This document shows, piece by piece, positions 35,901 through 44,706 of a stretch of DNA of 45,181 nucleotides; positions within the stretch are counted from its first letter, which is position 1; every line of letters starts with the position of its first letter. A program made the position numbers and the translations under genes. The notes beneath the pieces are model-generated. The model ran no database searches and was not told where the DNA came from. It saw nothing but the letters and a program-made list of their open reading frames with translations. Source of the DNA: WTAW01 sp964406575 (GTDB lineage: Bacteria > Acidobacteriota > Aminicenantia > Aminicenantales > Aminicenantaceae); contig CAYOSH010000031.1 in NCBI GenBank assembly GCA_964406575.1, positions 1 to 45,181 on the forward strand, given 5' to 3'.

Positions 35901-36108
35901 AATATTCATTTCTCCTGAATATAACATATTTATTGGGGGTCGCGCACGCGCAGTAGGGCTTAGCTCTGGATAAAATATATTAAAAACCATAGGCAATTTC
36001 GGTTTACAAGACTGAGGGTTTCCTAAGCATGGATTTGTCGTTCTCCCGTCACCTGGGATAAAGCTCAATCTTTTGTGCTGCTGTATTATAAGATACATGT
36101 TTCATAAT

Positions 36109-37512
36109 TTATTTTGCCGTTCTTACATAATTTTTTTTAAGGTCAACGATTCCTGTAGCATATTCATTCTTCCCTTCTAGGTAATCTTTCATTAATTTGA
36201 TAAAAGCACTGCTCAAAGCTAGAAGTGCAATTAAGTTAGGTATAGCACAGACTCCTACTGCTATGTCTGCGAATACCCATAACTTATCTACATCTGTAAT
36301 TCCCGCAAACATTAAGCCCGGAATCAAATAAAACACTTTTAAAATTTTCATTACGTTCTTACCAAATATATTAATTCCTGAAGTTTCAAAATAAATAAAG
36401 AATCCTATTTGAGATGTGAGGCAAAAAAACAATATTGAGAAAGATAGTATTAAATTAACAAGAGTTGTGGGATATACGGCAGAAAAAGCTTTCATTGCTA
36501 ACTCTATACCTGTTTCTCCGGTCGATAACACACCCGTTGAGAGGATAGCAAATGATGTTATTGTACAAATAATTATTACCGTAAACACTTCAAAGGAGCC
36601 CCACATACCCTGAGCAAAGGGATGTTTTGTTCTAGCGTGTGCATGGGCCATTGGCGCAGTTCCAAGACCGGCTTCAGTAGATAACATACCTCTTGACATA
36701 CCTTTTTGAATAGTTACAGCTACTGTTGCTCCAGCAAATCCTCCTGCAGCTGGTATGGGAGCAAATGCATGTTTAAATATCAACGCAAATATTTCTGGTA
36801 TTTTTTCATAATTGGTTATGAATATGACTAATCCAGATAAAATGTAGATGAAAGACATAATAGGCACTACCTTCTCGCTGAATTGACCAATTCTTTTTAC
36901 TCCACCGATAACAACCAAACCTGTGATTGCAGCCATTGTTCCTGCTACTATGTAAGGACTTATACCAAAGCTAGACAAAAAGGCTCTTCCTACTGTATGA
37001 GGCTGGAGTATGGAAGCTGCGAGGACTGCGTTAATAAATATTCCTATGCTAAATAATTTAGAAAGTGGCTTCCATCCCAAGCCTTTATTAATATAGTACA
37101 TTGCCCCCCCGTGTATATGGCCATCTTCACTAGTCTCTCTATAGTGGACTGCTAACGTCACTTCAACGGTTTTTGCCATCATGCCGAAGAATGCTAGCAG
37201 CCACATCCAGAATATTGACCCTGGGCCCCCTATAGATAAAGCCGTAGCAATACCTGCAATGCTTCCCATGCCTACTGTACTGGCCAAAGCTGTTGTAGTC
37301 GCTTGGAAAGGTGTCATTCCTTCGTGCTTATCTTCTCCCCTGTCAAACACTTTTCCAATTGTATTCTTCATAATAAATCCAAATTTTCTTGCCTGAAAGA
37401 AACGGGATTTAATTGTTAGATAGATTGAAACGAATGCAATAAATATCATTGTCCAGGGGCCCCACAGAAATTCTGTGATTATAGAAGCTATATTCATGAT
37501 TTCCTGTAACAT
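36109..37512 (-). CDS. Sodium:alanine (AGCS) symporter
   Basis: A 467-aa inner-membrane protein with about 11 hydrophobic segments. AGCS signature region: MTPFQATTTALASTVGMGSIAG (about 66-87, split here as MTPFQATTTALAST and VGMGSIAG), GGPGSIFWMW, and MYYINKGLG. Na+-driven uptake of Ala, Gly or related small amino acids. ATG at 37512 has AAGGAGT 7 nt upstream. First gene of a cluster with the two M24 proteins and the racemase, suggesting uptake of the compound those enzymes process. A broken second copy is at 44707-45104. Confidence 0.93.
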   Translation of the reverse strand: MLQEIMNIASIITEFLWGPWTMIFIAFVSIYLTIKSRFFQARKFGFIMKNTIGKVFDRGEDKHEGMTPFQATTTALASTVGMGSIAGIATALSIGGPGSIFWMWLLAFFGMMAKTVEVTLAVHYRETSEDGHIHGGAMYYINKGLGWKPLSKLFSIGIFINAVLAASILQPHTVGRAFLSSFGISPYIVAGTMAAITGLVVIGGVKRIGQFSEKVVPIMSFIYILSGLVIFITNYEKIPEIFALIFKHAFAPIPAAGGFAGATVAVTIQKGMSRGMLSTEAGLGTAPMAHAHARTKHPFAQGMWGSFEVFTVIIICTITSFAILSTGVLSTGETGIELAMKAFSAVYPTTLVNLILSFSILFFCLTSQIGFFIYFETSGINIFGKNVMKILKVFYLIPGLMFAGITDVDKLWVFADIAVGVCAIPNLIALLALSSAFIKLMKDYLEGKNEYATGIVDLKKNYVRTAK

Positions 37513-37614
37513 TTGAGAAACTCCTTAAATTTTTATAAGAACTCAACACATTAACAAATGAATCATATGCGATTCAGCAGTTTTATTTCATTCATTTGTC
37601 CATTAAAAAAAATC

Positions 37615-37628
37615 AGATACTAGTATCT
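37615..37628. promoter_or_regulatory. 14-bp perfect palindrome upstream of the symporter cluster
   Basis: AGATACTAGTATCT, about 100 bp before the AGCS start, in an AT-rich region where its promoter is expected. Possible regulator binding site. The remaining gap to 38076 (450 bp) contains only short frames without ribosome sites; one on the plus strand (37843-38094) has a CSFC pair but is not recognisable. Confidence 0.35.
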
Positions 37629-38076
37629 AAATCGCTTGAGTCATTCTGAAATAAAAAATATTGTACTTGGGAAAACAGAGAAATAATGCCAGTCTATTGA
37701 ATAACTCGAACAGGCAATTTATGTATAAACTTAATAAAATTGCGTATTTTATTGTGTCAATTGTGCCAAAAACGATTTGCAAGATGTGGTTTCTACTTAA
37801 AAAATACCCTCTGGAAGCAAGATTATTCTTCCTTTTTTTATTGTGCCTGAAGATAATTCTCAGGACTACGAAGCTTGCTCATTTTGTGAATTTGAGATAA
37901 GCAAGACTGAAGTCATGCAATTTTATTCAACTAAGGTTTCCAAGAAATGTATATGTACGCCTCCCTCGAGTCACACTCAGATTAAGATCACATTTAATCA
38001 TCTGATAAACTCCAAAACCTATTTCAGTTTCAGCTTCTATTTTTGCTGGAAAAATATCTTGTACCAGGATTTACAC

Positions 38077-39864
38077 CTACTTCTTAAGAGTTAATTTTTT
38101 AGTGTCGGTTCCTCCTTTCTCTGAGATGGCTTTAATGACAACATTCGGTGCCGTTTTCCCCGTCGTTTTTACCATCCACTCAACCTCTTTCACAGAAGAT
38201 GAAGATTGTTGTCGAGCAAATCGAGACCTGCCTGCAGGACTAATTCCAGGGAGGTGTCCTAGATCAACTTTTTCCATTCCTGCAACTAAGTTTGCACCGG
38301 TTAAGGAAATTGTGACTTTTACAGTTTTAGCAGTTTTATTGCTAATTGCGTACTGAGTGACGTGGGTGGGAAGAAATCCTTGATTCTGGATGCTGGCTAC
38401 AATCTTATAGTATCCTGCGTCCCCAAGAGTCGTCTTGACATCGATAATTTTCACATGGGGTGACATAGAGGCAAGATAAAGATTCCACTTCGTATGTTTG
38501 ACTAAGAAGTCTTCATAAATCGGGCCAGGATTACACATCAGATTGATATAAGTCTTATAGGTAGGATTATACAACTTGCCAATAAATCCTCCAATCTCGA
38601 CTTTGCCCAATTGAGGATGATTATAAGATTTCCATTCAACGAAAATCTTGCCTCCCATTTCAGTATCATTCCACTTCAGCTGTTCCATTTCGGTAACCCT
38701 TCCATCTTTATCGTAGTCACAAGGATATCGTCCTACCTCGGGTACCCAGCTGATTGCACCGTAGTGGGTTAATCCCCAATCATAGAACATTCCAAAGAGA
38801 GCATTGTACCGTGGCGGTGGGGCATTCCTGGCGTAGTAAGATACGACTACCTCTTGATTATTGATAAGCTCACTGTATTTATTCCCGAATACCTGGTAGA
38901 TGGCTTCATCCTCAGGAGGAAAGCGGAGTTGCTCTCCAGTCACAGGATCGAAGTCAGGCTTGCATGGAGGACGGAAGACAAAGTCACCAGACATATGGTA
39001 GTTGAGAATACCGCTTACATTGCGGTGGGAGAGAAGAAACTCGGCAACTGCTCGGGTCTCTGGCTCAGATAAGGCGTATGGACCTGCACCACCCTGCACA
39101 TACTCCTGTTGCCAATAAGCGGGCCAATTACGGTTTATATCCAGTCCACCAACACCGTCTTCATTGAACTTACCATCTTTATCATTGTCAATCCCCTCAG
39201 TATAAACCCTCCATTCACCTTTTTCGTCCTCCTTGCGAGGGACTAGCAGACGGGGATCTTCCGGTGATGTCTTCATCGGCCCCAGTTCATCTCTGACTCG
39301 AATCTGGGTTATATAGCGATCGCCATTGAGGTCTTCCGGCGGGTCTTCATCCAATAGACCATCGCTATCAGAGTCGTGAGGACGGACGCTGCTGCGCATG
39401 CTATCAGGCTTTGTAAGATAATGGTCTGAGCCATCTGGATTAAGCTTGGGCATGATGTAAATCGTTCTGGTATCCACCAAATTAGTAATGAAAGGATCGT
39501 TCCCATACTTGGTTACTAGGGTCTCAATGGTTTTCAGGCATATCGCTGCTCCAAAAACCTCGCTGGAGTGAAGGTTCCCATCAATCCAGTAGCCGGGCTT
39601 CTCTAAAGCTATTCCTGTTGCATGGTTGGTGATTTCCAACACCAAGAGGTCTTTCCCCAAGTAGCTCTCTCCAATTTTGTACAGTTGAGTGATGTTCGGA
39701 TGAGCTTCGGATACCGCTTCCAGGTAGGTAGTCACCTCACTGAAAGTGTAATTATGATCAAACTTGAGCTGAAGATTAGATTTTGCAGCCAATGTAATGG
39801 CAAACGTAAAAACCGCTACCATGAAAGACACAGTTATGATTCTCCATAGGCTTCGATGATACAT
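38077..39864 (-). CDS. Secreted M14 zinc carboxypeptidase
   Basis: A 595-aa exported peptidase. Signal peptide (1-27). Zinc ligands H99 and E102 (GNLHSSEV) and H290 (NYHMSG); DINRNWPAYW (242-251) is the substrate-carboxylate region and E376 (SWVPEVGRY) is the likely catalytic glutamate. Three acidic calcium-loop-like inserts are visible: DSDSDGLLDED, DNDKDGKFNEDG and DYDKDGRVTEME. A beta-sandwich follows the catalytic part. ATG at 39864 with AAGGAGG. It would trim C-terminal residues of extracellular peptides, feeding amino-acid fermentation. Confidence 0.93.
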   Translation of the reverse strand: MYHRSLWRIITVSFMVAVFTFAITLAAKSNLQLKFDHNYTFSEVTTYLEAVSEAHPNITQLYKIGESYLGKDLLVLEITNHATGIALEKPGYWIDGNLHSSEVFGAAICLKTIETLVTKYGNDPFITNLVDTRTIYIMPKLNPDGSDHYLTKPDSMRSSVRPHDSDSDGLLDEDPPEDLNGDRYITQIRVRDELGPMKTSPEDPRLLVPRKEDEKGEWRVYTEGIDNDKDGKFNEDGVGGLDINRNWPAYWQQEYVQGGAGPYALSEPETRAVAEFLLSHRNVSGILNYHMSGDFVFRPPCKPDFDPVTGEQLRFPPEDEAIYQVFGNKYSELINNQEVVVSYYARNAPPPRYNALFGMFYDWGLTHYGAISWVPEVGRYPCDYDKDGRVTEMEQLKWNDTEMGGKIFVEWKSYNHPQLGKVEIGGFIGKLYNPTYKTYINLMCNPGPIYEDFLVKHTKWNLYLASMSPHVKIIDVKTTLGDAGYYKIVASIQNQGFLPTHVTQYAISNKTAKTVKVTISLTGANLVAGMEKVDLGHLPGISPAGRSRFARQQSSSSVKEVEWMVKTTGKTAPNVVIKAISEKGGTDTKKLTLKK

Positions 39865-40029
39865 TTTATTCCTCCTTCTTTTATGTTAACGTCTTTTAAA
39901 GCAGTAATTTTCTCCAATTTGAAATGGTGCCATACTTTCACTCTTTGTGCTATTAGGAAGCCCCTCATTTGTTCGGGGGGGATCGACATGGTTTGAATTT
40001 TGGGAATCCCCTAATTTTCATATTGAGTA

Positions 40030-40445
40030 TTTGCTATTTTTAATTATAAGCTATAACAAGGAAAAGGAACGAGAACATCTGAGGAAACTGCTGGAGGTGA
40101 ATGAAGTGATCAATTCTGTTCTGATCCAGCGAGAGAAGTTTAAACATATTTGGACCTATAATTCCCAAACCTGGGCGGTAAAGGCTTTCGAAGAATGTTG
40201 TGCTCTGGCCCAATGCACCGAACAACCAGAAGTCCAGAACTTTACTGACACTTTTGAGCACTATAGCTATGACATTCTGAATCACTGCAATTACTCCATT
40301 CATACAGGAATGCTGAAAGGAGTGAACAACAAGACCAAAGTCATCAAGCATAAGGCTTATTACCATGATTTGCGTTGCTTATCACCTAAATCATACAAGC
40401 TTTCTTCAACTAATTGGGAGATGATCCATATATATTTATTCACTG
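40030..40445 (+). mobile_element. ISL3-family transposase remnant 2
   Basis: The better preserved copy: one frame (within 39947-40474) codes about 130 residues of an ISL3/IS204-type C-terminus: EKEREHLRKLLEVNEV, KHIWTYNSQTWAVKAFEE, YDILNHCNYSIHTG and VNNKTKVIKHKAY, the last two being the family's hallmark region with its conserved Glu replaced by Val (GVNNK; GxLEGxNNK became GMLKGVNNK). The N-terminal two thirds and both ends are missing. The gap 39865-40029 has no gene. Confidence 0.72.
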
Positions 40446-40514
40446 CGGTTGGTCAGAATTGTCTACTTGTTTAAGATTGACATCAAATCCCTAGTTTAAA
40501 ACTAAGCTCAAAAT

Positions 40515-41192
40515 TCACTCTTTCCTCTCTAGCGTCATTAAAATCCGCTGTTTGCTATTTTGAATATGAATAAAAACTGTAGCTGATGCTCTATCGGAAT
40601 CACGGGCTCTGAGCACATCAATAATCTGTTGATGCTCATTTACATCCGCGAATGCAATTTCTTCGGTAAATGTTTTTCTTCCTTCAGCAAAATTAAGTAT
40701 CCTGAGCGAATTCTGCCTTACTGTTACAATGATCTCTTTTAACATCTTGTTATCAAGATCTTTGTACAGTAACTCATGTAAAGCTAGATCGTCACTTAAA
40801 TAATCAGAAAAATCATAAGGTCTTTGTAAAGTTCTCTTAAGCTTAATTTCCAGTTTATTCAACTCAATTTGCGAACACTTTTGAGCTGCGTTTCTCGCAG
40901 CATAGGGTTCAAGAATCGAGCGGATTTCCCATATGTTTTCTACTTCTTTCTTGGAAATACTAGAGACCTGAGCTCCTTTTCGTGGGATGATAGTGACCAA
41001 TCCTTCTCTTTCTAAAATATTCAATGCTTCTCTGATCGGAGCTCGGCTTATTTTCATCATTTCAGATAGCTCTGCTTCTAGTAAGTGTCTGTTTGGTTCA
41101 AGCTTGCCCGTGATAATCTGTAGTTTTAAATTCTCATACACCCTGTCTTTAAGTGACGGATGTGATCCGATTTCCTCAAAGTCTATTTTCAT
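40515..41192 (-). CDS. GntR-family regulator, FCD (FadR) subfamily
   Basis: A 225-aa protein from the ATG at 41192, preceded by AAGGAG; the longer frame to 41240 runs through the promoter. Winged helix at about 10-75 (SRAPIREALNILEREGLVTIIP, given here as SRAPIREALN and REGLVTIIP). The FCD domain follows, with WEIRSILEPYAARNAA and the metal-ligand pattern D/H (SDDLALHELL), H (NEHQQIID) and H (FIHIQNS). FCD proteins bind small carboxylates and repress catabolic genes. Its promoter carries the 26-bp element, so it probably represses itself and the other three promoters with the same element. Confidence 0.92.
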   Translation of the reverse strand: MKIDFEEIGSHPSLKDRVYENLKLQIITGKLEPNRHLLEAELSEMMKISRAPIREALNILEREGLVTIIPRKGAQVSSISKKEVENIWEIRSILEPYAARNAAQKCSQIELNKLEIKLKRTLQRPYDFSDYLSDDLALHELLYKDLDNKMLKEIIVTVRQNSLRILNFAEGRKTFTEEIAFADVNEHQQIIDVLRARDSDRASATVFIHIQNSKQRILMTLERKE

Positions 41193-41208
41193 TGCTTTCT
41201 CCTTCATG

Positions 41209-41241
41209 AATATACTTTGTCGATTGTATTTTGTCAACAAA
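41209..41241 (-). promoter_or_regulatory. Promoter-operator of the GntR gene (copy D)
   Basis: TTGACA (41232-41237), a 17-bp spacer and TATATT (41209-41214) on the minus strand. The -35 box lies inside the TTGT-CA-ACAA palindrome, and the spacer contains the TTTGTCGATTGT half, so a protein bound here would block RNA polymerase. Best match to consensus among the four copies. Confidence 0.7.
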
Positions 41242-41550
41242 TATGATATTCTCTATTATAAATTAGTATCCATAATGCTCACTCTAAGCCATTGCTTTAC
41301 GCATGCAATTTTTTTGCAAGGAAAATCTTGCAACTCTGAGCACTCTAACTCATCTATTTGCAGGCACCAGTTTATTGACGACAATTCCGTTCAGCTTAGA
41401 GGAATTTAATTGATAATCAATGATATTTATAATAACCTTCACGGAAACTTAGCGCAACTGAAATCATCGAGAGATCACGTGCAGATATACAAACTCCAAA
41501 AATAGAAAATAAATAAAGTAATAAATGCATCATTCAGAAATGAGGAAGAA
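41242..41550. other. Divergent intergenic region
   Basis: 309 bp between the GntR promoter and the plus-strand unknown gene. It contains a pair of TTGCAAG-type repeats near 41318 and 41333 and a possible plus-strand TTGACG box at 41376. No gene is seen. Confidence 0.35.
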
Positions 41551-42003
41551 ATGAGATATAAGGTGGATAAAGTATCGTTTGAATTGGGAATGATAAACTG
41601 CTTCGCAGAGATGGTCGCCTGTGGAGTGAAAAAACTAGCCATTAGCCCTCCCCTCTTGCCCGAGGATTACTGCGTGATCGGTTCTCTCTCGGATGAGATC
41701 GTCCAAAGCTTTGGAATTAAGTCCTATCTCGAAAAATCCCTTCTCATCACAAATCTGCAATCAGAGGACTTCACAAAGGGCAAGTGGTCCATCCTCTACT
41801 ATGAAGATGAGAGTGTACTAAAAGCTTATTTGGGGCTGAAAGAAAAGAAAGAGCGTTTAGAAGAGATGGGCCAATGTGATAAAACAGTACTGAAAACGAT
41901 CTCGAGGGAATTCATGCGTCTTCTGAGCTATCCGGATAAAAAAATCGAGGAAAAGCTGTCTAAAAAATCCCCCTCAGATCCTTTTATTCTTACAGATAAA
42001 TAA
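41551..42003 (+). CDS. Uncharacterised 150-aa protein coupled to a hydantoin racemase
   Basis: An intact 150-aa frame with a GAGGAAG ribosome site, ending 11 bp before the racemase start, whose AAGGAGG overlaps its end; the two are clearly one operon. No signal peptide. N-terminal part SFELGMINCFAEMVACGVKK and a following SPPLLPEDY segment look globular; the last 50 residues are Lys/Glu-rich and helical. I do not recognise the family. Position suggests an accessory or substrate-specific partner of the racemase. No catalytic motif can be pointed to. Confidence 0.7.
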   Translation: MRYKVDKVSFELGMINCFAEMVACGVKKLAISPPLLPEDYCVIGSLSDEIVQSFGIKSYLEKSLLITNLQSEDFTKGKWSILYYEDESVLKAYLGLKEKKERLEEMGQCDKTVLKTISREFMRLLSYPDKKIEEKLSKKSPSDPFILTDK

Positions 42004-42014
42004 GGAGGTCACCA

Positions 42015-42689
42015 ATGAAAATATTGATCATTAATCCCAACAGCAGCCAGGAGATGACAGGCAAAATAAAAGAGACGGCATTAGATTTCGTTACAGGTGC
42101 TTTTGAAGTCGACTGTTTGCCCACTCCTGGTGCTCCCTACTATATAGAAACTTACGAAGACCAATTGAAGGCAGCGCCGGGGATGATCCAGTTGGTGCGC
42201 GAAAACGAGGAGACGTGCGATGCATTCATTATTGCCTGCCATTGCGACCCCAACCTTGACGCCATGAAGGAGATCGCCACAAAGCCTGTTGTAGGAATCG
42301 GGGAGGCCTCCATGAAGATCGCATCCATGTTGGGACACAGCTTTTCCGTAGTCACCGATACTTCTCATTCCATCCCTAACAAAGAAGCTCTCGTACGCAA
42401 ATACCAGCTCCAGAATATGCTGGCCAGTGCGAGAGCATCAAGGATAGAGTCGGAAGGATTGAGCTTTGACGAAAAAATCTTCCAATCCGCAGAGGTAGCT
42501 GTAAAGGAAGACAATGCAGAGGTTCTCGTTTTGGGTTGCGCAGGCATGACGGGAATGGATAAACGCCTCCAAGAACAGTTTGGCGTACCTGTTCTGGACG
42601 GAGTCGTCTGTGCGTTGATCATCGCATCGGGTCTGGTTAAATACGGTGTGTCCACTAGCAAAGCCCGACGATACAACGCTCTCTACTAA
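42015..42689 (+). CDS. Hydantoin/Asp-Glu racemase (HyuE-type), both cysteines present
   Basis: A 224-aa cofactor-free racemase of the HyuE group (N-terminus MKILIINPNSSQEMT). Both catalytic thiols are visible: C75 in IIACHCDPN and C175 in LGCAGMTG. It should interconvert D- and L-5-substituted hydantoins or a related compound. Contrast with the paralogue at 32781, which lacks the first cysteine. Operon with the upstream unknown gene. The start of a third homologue is at 45115. Confidence 0.92.
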   Translation: MKILIINPNSSQEMTGKIKETALDFVTGAFEVDCLPTPGAPYYIETYEDQLKAAPGMIQLVRENEETCDAFIIACHCDPNLDAMKEIATKPVVGIGEASMKIASMLGHSFSVVTDTSHSIPNKEALVRKYQLQNMLASARASRIESEGLSFDEKIFQSAEVAVKEDNAEVLVLGCAGMTGMDKRLQEQFGVPVLDGVVCALIIASGLVKYGVSTSKARRYNALY

Positions 42690-43072
42690 ATCTTATAAGA
42701 CTTCTGATAGTGATTCAAGACGCCGAGCCTCGAGTGCTCAAAGTAGAATCGGATGAGATCGTGGAGCCACCCAGTAAACGGTATCCCCGTTGATGAGGGC
42801 CTCTTCAATGACGTAGGGTACGGCTTCGAAAACCAACTCCGGGACCACCTGGATCGACGCCCTCAATTTGCAATATTTCTCACTCGTTTGAGTATCAAGA
42901 TCGCCCACTCCGTTCTGGCCTATAAAAAACGGTTTTGCGGCTCGTCGCCATTTCTCCAAAAGTCACGGGCGAAGACATGATCGAAACAGTCCGCTATGTG
43001 CGGGACCTGGCTAAAAAATATTAAGATCGACATTTTTCAAAATACTTATCGAGATGGATTCGCAAAGTATTC
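42690..43072. other. Degenerate stretch without an assignable gene
   Basis: 383 bp between the racemase and a convergent gene. A minus-strand frame (42738-42959) and a short plus-strand tail (ending TAA at 43023, GEDMIETVRYVRDLAKKY) look protein-like but start without ribosome sites. They may be two gene fragments; no family was recognised. Confidence 0.35.
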
Positions 43073-43849
43073 TCAATACGCAGTTGGATTATTGTATTCA
43101 ATATCACTTATTCCAGTGATTTTTATATAAGAAAAATCCCCGGAGCTCAATTTCCAAACACCTTCACCTTTGACAGGCACCATTATCCCATTGATCTCTG
43201 CGTACTTTTCAAAGGGTGTGGACCATTTCTTCAGGATCGCTCCCCCGTTGATACCCATGTATCTCTCTGCGACAAAATTCGTCATCTGCCCTTTCTGGTT
43301 AAAATACAGATCTGCGGATGTTGTGAGCCCTTGAACATTGATCGTCACTCTCACAGTATCAGAATTAATCGGCTCCCAGTTAAGGTAGTTACTCAGGAAT
43401 GCCGAGGGAAACCAGATCATTTCATTCAAATAGCGCACAAGCTCAGCCTGATCACACTCCTCTCCTATAGCATCCTCAACTGTAAATGCAGAAAAAAGCT
43501 TGATCACAAGTCTCCCTTTACCTTGGTAAAATTTATCTATGCCTGCTATGGTGACCAACGGGAACATCCTCATTCTCCCGTACCAGAGGAAAGAGGGCGG
43601 ATCCACCGTATAGTACTCTTCGGCCTTTAAGGGCATCCATTTCTGGTCTGGTTTTGTTCGGAAGAAACCTTTCTGCTTCAACCTTACAGTCCTTACCTTT
43701 TCTTTGCCGATGATTTGTGTGTATCGCAAATACCTTTGAATGAGTTCGGGTAACCCGTTCAAGTCTTCCTCGGTGATTTTTCTCGGGATATATGTTTCTT
43801 TTTCCTTTTCGAAAAGTTCAGCGACTTCGCGATTCACTCTTTTTCTCAT
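43073..43849 (-). CDS. DUF6544-family protein
   Basis: A 258-aa protein with the family's typical LPELIQRYLRYTQIIGKEKV start (residues 33-52), VRLKQKGFFRTKPDQKWMP, and YYTVDPPSFLWYGRM. Predicted beta-rich lipid/ligand-binding fold; no enzyme residues known. Here it lacks the N-terminal membrane helix often found in homologues, so it may be cytosolic. It lies just downstream of the ABM-domain gene on the same strand, possibly in one transcript. Confidence 0.8.
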   Translation of the reverse strand: MRKRVNREVAELFEKEKETYIPRKITEEDLNGLPELIQRYLRYTQIIGKEKVRTVRLKQKGFFRTKPDQKWMPLKAEEYYTVDPPSFLWYGRMRMFPLVTIAGIDKFYQGKGRLVIKLFSAFTVEDAIGEECDQAELVRYLNEMIWFPSAFLSNYLNWEPINSDTVRVTINVQGLTTSADLYFNQKGQMTNFVAERYMGINGGAILKKWSTPFEKYAEINGIMVPVKGEGVWKLSSGDFSYIKITGISDIEYNNPTAY

Positions 43850-43981
43850 TTATGCCTCCTCAGACACTAAAACAAGGGCCTAACGGTCTTCGAACTAGCG
43901 ATATCCGTCTCAGACATTGAATTCCCATGTCTCATCCGGCGATTCCAGCAAATGTTTATCAACGCATCAGTCAGTGATTTT

Positions 43982-44299
43982 TCAGTATGTGATCTGTTCC
44001 CGGATCTCGTAGTGTTGGGAGCGTTCATCAAATCGCGAAAGCACCTCTCTTGCTTTCGGCGGCACGTAGGCTTTCTCATAGTCTTCGCCTGCAAACTGCT
44101 TGACGGAATCCCAGGAATCAAACCACATGATCGTGATAAATTCGACTTCTCCATCGAGATCCCGCCGAAAAAGCTGAATGCTTCGATATCCCTGAACCTT
44201 TTTCGCGGCGATTCCGGGAAATATCTGTGTCTTGAGAAGATCCTCGTAAACATCTGAATTCTCACGCGTTGTCCAGCCGTGCCAAATTCTTCCGACCAT
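43982..44299 (-). CDS. ABM-type (antibiotic biosynthesis monooxygenase-like) domain protein
   Basis: A 105-aa ferredoxin-like fold dimeric barrel protein: ARIWHGWTT-type start (GRIWHGWTTRENSDVYEDLL), GYRSIQLFRRD, EVEFITIMWFDSWDSVKQFAG. Homologues are small stress or quinone-modifying proteins, many uncharacterised. The longer minus-strand frame 43867-44343 over the same bases is a shadow. ATG at 44299 with GAGGCG upstream. Confidence 0.85.
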   Translation of the reverse strand: MVGRIWHGWTTRENSDVYEDLLKTQIFPGIAAKKVQGYRSIQLFRRDLDGEVEFITIMWFDSWDSVKQFAGEDYEKAYVPPKAREVLSRFDERSQHYEIREQITY

Positions 44300-44454
44300 A
44301 TCGCCTCCTCATAAGCTAAATGATTCATACGATGTATCGACATCCAGGGTAATTATTCGTTATGCGATGATGACCTGCAAGTTGATATTTATACCATATG
44401 ACAGAATCATCCTCAAATCTATAATCGCATGAACACAAGTTGCGTTATAAAGCT

Positions 44455-44598
44455 TTCCAATTGTGTAGTGGAGAAAACCGTGTGTAGGGCTGGACGAGCA
44501 CGGCACATCTTCCAGAGGGAGATGTGAGGGAAGCCCGGAACCGAGCGAAGTTTCCTCGCTGGGGAAACTGAGCGTGTTTTCGCAACTACCAATTGGAA
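44455..44598. repeat. 144-nt branched foldback element (structured RNA or MITE-like)
   Basis: The two ends pair in steps: TTCCAATTG/CAATTGGAA (9 bp), TAGT/ACTA (4 bp), a 3x3 internal loop, and GAAAAC/GTTTTC (6 bp). Inside are a GGGCT/AGCCC stem enclosing CACATCT/AGATGTG (44505-44527 region) and a second hairpin AGTTTCC/GGAAACT (44549-44570 region). The result is a multibranched fold in a region of 400 bp without genes. The element precedes a broken symporter on the plus strand. No known RNA family fits what I see; a foldback mobile repeat is the other option. Confidence 0.45.
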
Positions 44599-44706
44599 CA
44601 CTCGAATATCTCGTATCACGGATTTAAAGATAATTACCCCTATAACATATGGATTGCAACATCACGGAGATATTGATAGGATATTCCTGAATTTTTTGGA
44701 GGACTT

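Noticed and set aside
35901..36098. 65-residue N-terminal extension of the second M24 protein
   Set aside because: No similarity to the paralogue, no ribosome site, and better starts at 35900/35909.
41193..41240. N-terminal extension of the GntR regulator from a TTG
   Set aside because: It would translate the promoter and operator; the ATG at 41192 has an ideal ribosome site.
43867..44343. 158-aa minus-strand frame over the ABM-domain gene
   Set aside because: The 105-aa frame at 43982-44299 matches a known domain; the longer one is basic and low-information.
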